Source of the DNA: JANNHP01 sp031404455
Lineage (GTDB): Bacteria; Planctomycetota; JAJSAM01; JAJVHW01
Assembly: GCA_031404455.1 (NCBI GenBank)
Contig: JANNHP010000218.1
Location: 1-38,976, forward strand
Length of the DNA: 38,976 nucleotides
Direction of reading: 5' to 3'
Below, piece after piece: positions 34,122 to 38,976 of this stretch. The notes under the pieces are model-generated. The model did not search any database, was not told the DNA's origin, and worked only from the letters and a program-made list of their open reading frames with translations. The translations under genes were made by a program, and so were the position numbers. The stretch's first letter is position 1. The number at the start of each line of letters is the position of its first letter.

Positions 34122-34694
34122 TCAGCGTCCGAGGCGAGCCTCGAGGTACGCGATCGTCATCGGACGGCTGATGATGCGCGACGCGAACTTCACGAGTTTC
34201 GCTTCGCCGGCCGTGCGGCCGTGCTTCGCCGCGGCCTCCTCGACCATTCTCCGCTGCTCGGGCGTCAGCGACGCGACGACCTCCTTCGCGAGCGGCTCGA
34301 TCGACGATCGCGTCTTCTCGCGCAGCGCGACGAGCCCTGCCTTCGTCGCCACCTTCAGCGCCTTCCTGTCGATCGCGGGGTCCTTCGCCGCCGAGGCCCA
34401 TGCCGCGGCGACGATGCGCCGCGCCTCGTCCTTCGCGGTCTCCACGATCGGCGCCGCAGCGCGCGCCTTCTCGAGGACGAGGCGCCGCTGGTCGTCGGTG
34501 ACGTCGAGCGTCGCGAGTAACTTCACGACGCCCTGACGCCGCTCTCGCATCGCCTTGCCGAACTTCTCCCGGGCTTCGCCGCGCCGGCCTCGGGCGCCGC
34601 CGCCGCGCCTGCCGTCGCCCGCAAGGGCGTCCGCGGCCGCACCTCCTGCGATCACCGCGGCGAGAGCGACTGCGATCCACTTCGACTTCGTCAT
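34122..34694 (-). CDS. Secreted Spy/CpxP-like helical protein
   Basis: The product is 190 residues from ATG 34694, with GAGGAGAG upstream. Residues 1-25 are a signal peptide (WIAVALAAVIAGGAAADALA). A very basic Gly/Arg segment (27-42) is followed by a helical region containing 'LATLDVTDDQRRLVLEKAR' and 'SLTPEQRRMVEEA', which is the LTxxQ-like repeat of the Spy/CpxP group of periplasmic chaperones and stress sensors. The assignment rests on these short motifs only. It is divergent from gdhA with 165 bases between. Confidence 0.7.
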   Translation of the reverse strand: MTKSKWIAVALAAVIAGGAAADALAGDGRRGGGARGRRGEAREKFGKAMRERRQGVVKLLATLDVTDDQRRLVLEKARAAAPIVETAKDEARRIVAAAWASAAKDPAIDRKALKVATKAGLVALREKTRSSIEPLAKEVVASLTPEQRRMVEEAAAKHGRTAGEAKLVKFASRIISRPMTIAYLEARLGR

Positions 34695-34789
34695 CCGGAA
34701 CTCTCCTCGGATCGGGTCCAGCGTGTGTCCGAGTGAGAACCCTCCGGGTCGCGAAGGGTTTCGCGGTCGCCCGCTTTTGGACAGGTCGC

Positions 34790-34813
34790 CGCGCCGAGCC
34801 GAGACTCGGCGCG
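34790..34813 (+). promoter_or_regulatory. Hairpin in the leader of gdhA
   Basis: CGCGCCGAG at 34790-34798 pairs perfectly with CTCGGCGCG at 34805-34813 around a six-base loop. It lies 46 bases before the gdhA ATG, followed by a pyrimidine-rich stretch (CCCTTTCCC). It may be part of the 5' untranslated region, as an attenuator or an mRNA stabiliser. No protein or RNA partner is visible. Confidence 0.4.
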
Positions 34814-34859
34814 CCCTTTCCCTGATTTCCGTCCTTTCCATCTGGAGGTCCAGACACTC

Positions 34860-36305
34860 ATGGCGAAAGCCGGCAAGAGCGTGAAGACGAGCGGCGAGGA
34901 CCTGAACTTCCTCCACCAGGTGGAGCAGCAGTTCGACAAGGCCGCAGCCTGCCTCGACTACCACCCGTCGCTCCTCGCGCAGATCAAGACGTGCCGCAAC
35001 GTCTACGAGTTCAACTTCCCCGTGAAGGTGAACGGCACGATCCAGATCTTCCGCGGATGGCGCGCCGAGCACAGTCACCACAGGAAGCCCACGAAGGGCG
35101 GCATCCGCTACGCCGAGCACGTGGACAAGGACGAGGTCGCAGCACTCGCGTCGCTCATGACGTTCAAGTGCGCGATCGTCAACGTGCCCTTCGGCGGCAG
35201 CAAGGGCGCGGTCAAGATCAACCCCTACCAGACGCCGGTCGACGTGCTCGAGCGCGTCACCCGCCGCTACACCGCGGAACTGATGTGGAAGGGATTCATC
35301 GGGCCCGGCACGAACGTCCCCGCGCCCGACATGGGCACCGGCGAGCGCGAGATGGCGTGGATCGCCGACACGTACGACGTCATGAACGGCGGCGGCGTGG
35401 ACAACTTCGGCTGCGTCACCGGCAAGCCCGTCTCGCAGGGCGGGATCGCCGGGCGCACGGAAGCGACCGGACGCGGCACCTTCTACGGCGTCCGCGAGGC
35501 TCTCTCGCACGCCGACGACTGCAAGCGCCTCGGACTCACGACGGGTCTCGAGGGCAAGTCGGTCGTCATCCAGGGCTACGGCAACGTGGGCTGGCACGCG
35601 GCGCACATCATGTCGAAGGAGGGCGGCGCGCGGATCACCGCCATCGGCGAGTGGAACGGCTGGCTCCACAACGAGAAGGGCATCGACCTCGACGCACTCG
35701 AGGACTGGCGCCGCGAGAAGAAGACGATGCTCGGCTTCCCGGGTGCGAAGACGAATACGAAGCCCGCGGGCGTCCTCGAGGTCGCCTGCGACGTGCTCGT
35801 CCCGGCGGCGCTCGAGAACCAGATCACGATGGAGAACGCGGGGCGCGTCCGCGCCAAGATCGTCGCCGAGGCCGCGAACGGTCCGACGACGCCCGGCGCG
35901 GAGAAGATCCTGCTCAAGAACGGCGCGATGATCATTCCCGACATCTACCTGAACGCCGGAGGCGTGACGGTCAGCTACTTCGAGTGGACGAAGAACCTGA
36001 ACCACATCCGCTACGGGCGCATGTCGAAGCTCCTCGAAACGAGCCGCACGAACGGCATCCTCGACGCGGTCGAGAAGATGACCGGCAAGTCGTTCACGTC
36101 CGAGGAGCGCACGCGCCTCTCGCGCGGCGCCGAGGAGATCGACCTCGTCCGCTCGGGTCTCGAGAACACGATGGTCGAGAGCTACCGCGAGGTCCGCGGA
36201 GCGCTGCACCAGAACAAGAAGATCAGGGACCTGCGCACCGCCGCGATGGCCGTGGCCATCTCGAAGGTGGCGAAGAGCTACGAGTCGCTCGGCATTTTCC
36301 CGTAG
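34860..36305 (+). CDS. gdhA: Glutamate dehydrogenase (Glu/Leu/Phe/Val family)
   Basis: The product is 481 residues from ATG 34860, with GGAGG 11 bases upstream. The enzyme interconverts glutamate and 2-oxoglutarate plus ammonia with NAD(P). The substrate domain shows 'GGIRYAEHVDKDEVAALASLM', Lys103 in 'MTFKCAIVNVPFGGSKG', the catalytic Lys115 in that GGSKG motif and Asp157 in 'PAPDMGT'. The Rossmann motif GYGNVG lies at 239-244 and 'AEAANGPTTPGAEKIL' follows. It ends 'SYESLGIFP', whose last codons lie in the 19-bp inverted repeat. It is slightly longer than typical hexameric bacterial enzymes (about 420-450). Cofactor preference cannot be read safely. It links histidine breakdown to the TCA cycle. 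Confidence 0.95.
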   Translation: MAKAGKSVKTSGEDLNFLHQVEQQFDKAAACLDYHPSLLAQIKTCRNVYEFNFPVKVNGTIQIFRGWRAEHSHHRKPTKGGIRYAEHVDKDEVAALASLMTFKCAIVNVPFGGSKGAVKINPYQTPVDVLERVTRRYTAELMWKGFIGPGTNVPAPDMGTGEREMAWIADTYDVMNGGGVDNFGCVTGKPVSQGGIAGRTEATGRGTFYGVREALSHADDCKRLGLTTGLEGKSVVIQGYGNVGWHAAHIMSKEGGARITAIGEWNGWLHNEKGIDLDALEDWRREKKTMLGFPGAKTNTKPAGVLEVACDVLVPAALENQITMENAGRVRAKIVAEAANGPTTPGAEKILLKNGAMIIPDIYLNAGGVTVSYFEWTKNLNHIRYGRMSKLLETSRTNGILDAVEKMTGKSFTSEERTRLSRGAEEIDLVRSGLENTMVESYREVRGALHQNKKIRDLRTAAMAVAISKVAKSYESLGIFP

Positions 36306-36337
36306 CCGCGCCAGGGCCCGCGGCTACGGGAAAATGC
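36292..36337 (+). terminator. 19-bp inverted repeat spanning the gdhA stop codon
   Basis: The arms are 36292-36310 and 36319-36337, perfectly complementary over 19 bases with an eight-base loop. The stop codon (36303-36305) lies in the left arm. The outer arms are T-rich and A-rich (ATTTTCCC / GGGAAAAT). No U-tract follows the stem. It is probably a rho-independent-like or mRNA-stabilising structure at the end of gdhA. Confidence 0.7.
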
Positions 36338-36412
36338 GTAGTCGTGCGTCGTCGTGCCGGCGGGCGCAACGGAGGGGCTGCGCGCTAGCCTCTCGAGCCT
36401 CAGTCGTTCATC

Positions 36413-36451
36413 TAGAAGTCCGGCCGAGGTCGTTCCTCGGTCGGACTTCTA
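36413..36451 (-). terminator. 17-bp hairpin at the stop codon of the DUF1569 gene
   Basis: The arms are 36413-36429 and 36435-36451, complementary over 17 bases with one G-T pair and a five-base loop. The TAG stop of the minus-strand gene (36449-36451) is the base of the stem. This is the end of the hutI-acetyltransferase-DUF1569 operon, and it faces the gdhA hairpin 75 bases away. Confidence 0.7.
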
Positions 36452-36901
36452 CGCGCCGAACTGCCTGAGGTGATGGTCCAGGTGCTTCCACTGGAGCACG
36501 CCCCACTCGTCGCCGGTGAGCTTCTGGACGAACGCGTGCCGGTACTTCGCCGCGGAGACGGGCCCGGCGTCGTGGAACTTGCGGACGACCGCGACGAGCC
36601 GCGACTTCTCGCACGCGAAGTCGCACGTCGCCTTGTGCAGCACGAGCAGCGGGTGCGTCGGCGAGTCCTTCGAGAAGGGCTTCGGACCCAGCATCCAGCC
36701 CTTGAACAGCGGACCGATCAGCTTCGCCATGAAGGGCGAGTGGAGCACTGCGTCGCCGGTCGCCGCCTCCATCCCGAGCGCGCAGTGCGACATCATCTGC
36801 GCGGGGTCCATCTTGCCCCAGCCGCGCGGCGAGCCGGGGCGCAGCGCGTCGATGCGGCCGAGGATGCGGTCCTTGGCTGCGGGGTCGAAGAGGGTGTCCA
36901 T
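36449..36901 (-). CDS. DUF1569/DinB-like four-helix protein
   Basis: The product is 150 residues. It matches the DUF1569 type of DinB/YfiT-like fold: 'ILGRIDALRPGSPRGWGKMDPAQMMSHCALGMEAATGD' near the start (described only) and the terminal 'LQWKHLDHHLRQFG'. His39, His140 and His143/144 could form a metal site, as in DinB-type proteins, which often serve thiol transfer or stress functions. Exact substrate is unknown. It follows the acetyltransferase gene by 11 bases and ends in the hairpin at 36413-36451. Confidence 0.85.
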   Translation of the reverse strand: MDTLFDPAAKDRILGRIDALRPGSPRGWGKMDPAQMMSHCALGMEAATGDAVLHSPFMAKLIGPLFKGWMLGPKPFSKDSPTHPLLVLHKATCDFACEKSRLVAVVRKFHDAGPVSAAKYRHAFVQKLTGDEWGVLQWKHLDHHLRQFGA

Positions 36902-36912
36902 GGGCGCGAAGC

Positions 36913-37464
36913 CTACCCCGCGCCTGCCGCCGAGATCCAATCGCTGCGCAAGAGGCCGTACTCGAGCTCGTCCACGAATCCCGCGCCGCGCACCACGTAC
37001 TCGCGCTTCACGCCCTCGCGACGGAACCCCACGCGTTCGAGCAGCGCGATGGAGCGCGGGTTGTCCGCGTACGCCTCCGCGCCGATCCGGCGCAGGCCGA
37101 GCGCGCCGAACGCGTGGGCGACAGCGGCGCGCAACGTCTCCGTCCCGTAGCCGCGGCCCCATGCGTCCTTCTCGCCGATACAGAATCCGGTGCGGCAGCG
37201 TCCCTGCGCCCGTTCGATCCGCGCGAGGTGGATGAAGCCGATGAACCGGCGCGTCGCGGCGATCCGGATCGCGAAGCAGACGACGTCGTCCCGCGGCAAC
37301 ATCCACTTCGCGAGCATCTCCCTCGTCGCGTCGAGACTCTGCCCGCCGAGGTCGTCGTCGCTCATCGCGAGGATCTCGGCGTCATTCTCCCATCTGTTGA
37401 GCGCGTCGAGGTCCGTCGCCGCGAAAGGACCGAGGACGAGTCGCCCGGTCGCGATCGTCGTCAC
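36913..37464 (-). CDS. GNAT-family N-acetyltransferase (RimJ/RimL-like)
   Basis: The product is 183 residues. The start is GTG 37464, which overlaps the hutI stop as GTGA, and the protein begins 'TTIATGRLVLGPFAATDLDAL', typical of Acetyltransf_3 members. The acetyl-CoA loop region is 'AWGRGYGTETLRAAVAHAFGALGLRRIGAEAYADNPRSIALLERVGFRREG' (described only), with R/Q-x-x-G-x-G/A in 'GRGYGT'. These enzymes acetylate N-termini of proteins, antibiotics or small amines. The target here is unknown. Co-translation with hutI suggests only shared expression. Confidence 0.88.
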   Translation of the reverse strand: MTTIATGRLVLGPFAATDLDALNRWENDAEILAMSDDDLGGQSLDATREMLAKWMLPRDDVVCFAIRIAATRRFIGFIHLARIERAQGRCRTGFCIGEKDAWGRGYGTETLRAAVAHAFGALGLRRIGAEAYADNPRSIALLERVGFRREGVKREYVVRGAGFVDELEYGLLRSDWISAAGAG

Positions 37465-38705
37465 CGGACCTCGCCGTGGTGCACGACCGTCGCCACGTGG
37501 TTGACGCCGTGGTGGTAGGCGACGTGGCGGTGGTTCGGGACGTCGAGGACGACGAGGTCTGCGCGGAAGCCGGGCGCGATGCGACCGATCTCGTTCCCGA
37601 GTCCGACGGCGTACGCCGCGTTGCGCGTGAACATCGCGAGCGCCTCGATCGGCGCGAGGCCGAGTCCGACGCACGCGATCGTCACGACCTCCTGCGGGTT
37701 CTCGGTGTACGAGGAGCCGGGATTGCAGTCGGTCGCGAGCGCCACGGCGCAGCCCGCGTCGATCATCCGCCTCGCTGGCGCGAAGCGCTTCATGCCGAGG
37801 AAGAAGCTCGTCCCGGGCAGCAGCACCGCGACCGTCGAGGCCCCGGCGAGCGCCGCGATCCCCGCGTCGCTGACGGCCATGAGGTGGTCCGCACTCACCG
37901 CGCCGAGTTCGACGGCGAGTTCCGCGCCGCCCGTGCCCGCGAGTTCGTCCGCGTGGAGCTTGATGCCGAGCCCGAGCGCTTTCGCGGCGTGGCAGATGAC
38001 GCGCGTCTCGTCGGGCGTGAACACGTGCTTCTCGCAGAAGACGTCGCAGTACTTCGCGAGCCCGCGCGCCGCGACCTTCGGCAGCATCTCGTCGCAGACG
38101 AGACGGACGTAGCCCGCGCGGTCGTGCCGCCACGCGTCGGGCACCTCGTGCGCGCCGAGGAACGTGCGGACGACGTCGCCGCTGTCGTCGATCTCGCCCG
38201 CGACCTCGAGCGCCAGGATCTCGGCGTCGGTCGTGAGGCCGTAGCCCGACTTCACCTCGATCGTCGTCGTGCCGTGACGCAGCGCCGACGCCCGGAGCGA
38301 CTTCGCCTGCGCGAAGATCTCAGCCCGCGGCAGCGATTGGAACCGACGCGCCGAGGCGCGGATGCCGCCGCCTGCCGCGGCGATCTCCTCGTACGACTTC
38401 CCGAGGCAGCGCATCTCGAACTCGTCTTCGCGCGTCCGTCCGAAGACGAGGTGCGTGTGCGGGTCGACGAAGCCTGGCATGACGACTCGATTCGACGCGT
38501 CGATGCGACGCGGACTTTCATATCGAGCGAGGATCTCGGCGGACGTGCCGACGGCGACGATCCGGTCTCCGACGATCGCGACCGCGCCGTCAACGATCAC
38601 ACCTGGATCGCGCAGCCCGGCGCCGCGCAGCGGACCGTCGGGTCCGGCGGCCATCGTGAGGAGTTCCGCGGCGTGGACGATCAGGAGGTCGGCGGGGGAC
38701 TTCAT
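37461..38705 (-). CDS. hutI: Imidazolonepropionase
   Basis: The product is 414 residues, normal for HutI. It hydrolyses 4-imidazolone-5-propanoate to N-formimino-L-glutamate, the third step of histidine degradation. The amidohydrolase metal ligands are present: His83 and His85 in 'FVDPHTHLVFG', His251 in 'IKLHADELAG', and Asp326 in 'ALATDCNPGSSYT'; His274 lies in 'VSADHLMAVS'. The family segments 'YEEIAAAGGGIRAS' and 'EVKSGYGL' are also clear. Its product is the substrate of FtcD at 30770-32284. hutH and hutU are not in the window. It heads a three-gene operon with the acetyltransferase and the DUF1569 gene. Confidence 0.97.
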   Translation of the reverse strand: MKSPADLLIVHAAELLTMAAGPDGPLRGAGLRDPGVIVDGAVAIVGDRIVAVGTSAEILARYESPRRIDASNRVVMPGFVDPHTHLVFGRTREDEFEMRCLGKSYEEIAAAGGGIRASARRFQSLPRAEIFAQAKSLRASALRHGTTTIEVKSGYGLTTDAEILALEVAGEIDDSGDVVRTFLGAHEVPDAWRHDRAGYVRLVCDEMLPKVAARGLAKYCDVFCEKHVFTPDETRVICHAAKALGLGIKLHADELAGTGGAELAVELGAVSADHLMAVSDAGIAALAGASTVAVLLPGTSFFLGMKRFAPARRMIDAGCAVALATDCNPGSSYTENPQEVVTIACVGLGLAPIEALAMFTRNAAYAVGLGNEIGRIAPGFRADLVVLDVPNHRHVAYHHGVNHVATVVHHGEVR

Positions 38706-38717
38706 CGGGCGGCGATG

Positions 38718-38948
38718 CTACGCGCGGACGATCGGGCGCCTGCCACCCTCTCGGTAGGGGCGGACCCCCGTGTCCGCCCGGCGTTGCCGGACAGGACGGG
38801 GTCGTTCTCCGATCCACGTTGGGCGGCCCGAGTACACGCCGCGCGACTCCAGCACCGGCAGCGTGTCCCCCCCGCGGGCGGGCACGGAGAACACCTTCAC
38901 GAAGCCGTACAAAAAGTCGGGTAGCTCAGTTATCTTAGATTGAGCTAC
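38718..38948 (-). pseudogene. Possible propeller-protein fragment, broken at the repeat
   Basis: A minus-strand frame is open from about 38948 to the TAG at 38718. It has no ATG; a TTG lies at 38912. The part 'FVKVFSVPARGGDTLPVLES' resembles a TolB/WD40-like propeller blade of the kind 'VFSVPARGG'. After it, the frame passes through the palindromic repeat and codes for an Arg-rich run with no family character. I read it as a gene remnant, or the end of a gene joined to unrelated sequence at the window edge. Confidence 0.3.
38748..38780. repeat. Palindromic dispersed repeat, copy 2 (inverted)
   Basis: Exact reverse complement of the element at 460-492 over 33 bases. It includes the same 8-bp hairpin. 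It lies about 40 bases upstream of the hutI start, next to a broken reading frame, just as copy 1 does. Confidence 0.75.
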
Positions 38949-38976
38949 CTACTTTTAGGTGTGATTTTAAAGTAAA
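38911..38976. other. AT-rich window end with two hairpins
   Basis: The last 66 bases are far poorer in GC than everything before. They contain a 9-bp perfect stem (38920-38928 with 38941-38949, loop of 12) and a small one (ACCTA/TAGGT, 38946-38959). The segment GTAGCTCAGTT looks like a tRNA D-arm, but no acceptor, anticodon or T arm follows. It may be a junction with other DNA or an assembly edge. Confidence 0.35.

Noticed and set aside
38919..38960. tRNA-like start (GTAGCTCAGTT and a GCTC/GAGC stem)
   Set aside because: The loop is too long and no anticodon arm with a seven-base loop, T arm or acceptor follows before the window ends.

Overview
The window is strongly GC-rich bacterial chromosomal DNA with codon use to match. 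The gene content fits a member of the Planctomycetota or a similar environmental lineage: large secreted beta-propeller proteins, a squalene-cyclase-fold protein with an N-terminal membrane anchor, sulfatase remnants, a DUF3179 protein and a divergent ECF sigma factor. This placement is an inference; there is no rRNA or tRNA gene to confirm it. I see no CRISPR array, insertion sequence or phage structural module.

Layout. 1-530: a sulfatase C-terminal remnant ending at a palindromic dispersed repeat. 531-12395: secreted and membrane proteins, namely an NHL/ZU5 protein, a secreted protein with a degenerate zincin-like motif, two tandem SBBP beta-propeller paralogues, a membrane-anchored cyclase-fold protein interrupted by an in-frame TGA, and a polytopic membrane protein with TPRs that is start-stop coupled to it. 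12498-17227: an isolated plus-strand cassette. It holds a sigma factor, three tandem paralogues of an unrecognised small probable beta-sandwich family, a coiled-coil protein and a lipoprotein. The first two genes and the fourth and fifth genes overlap, and the second half has visibly lower GC. This is the best candidate for an undescribed system. 17322-18491: an AAA/DUF4143 ATPase. 18560-27213: a nine-gene minus-strand ABC-transport operon with two ATPase/ABC-2 permease pairs, a small membrane-anchored protein, and a MacAB-like set of one adaptor, one ATPase and two FtsX-type permeases. 27317-30710: secreted proteins, a DUF3179 lipoprotein, a probable gluzincin peptidase, and a ten-codon ORF with a maximal Shine-Dalgarno sequence followed by a strong hairpin. 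30770-38705: metabolic genes, including ftcD, a HI0933-type flavoprotein, gdhA, a DUF1569/DinB protein, a GNAT acetyltransferase and hutI. 38706-38976: a second, inverted copy of the dispersed repeat and an AT-rich end unlike the rest.

How the genes work together. HutI makes N-formimino-glutamate from imidazolonepropionate, FtcD moves the formimino group to tetrahydrofolate and releases glutamate, and glutamate dehydrogenase makes 2-oxoglutarate. These are the late steps of histidine catabolism plus its exit to the TCA cycle; hutH and hutU are not in the window. The ABC operon probably encodes an envelope export or remodelling machine. The sigma cassette looks like a self-contained regulated unit of unknown purpose.

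Many adjacent genes overlap as ATGA, GTGA or TAATG, so translational coupling is common here and was used to choose starts.
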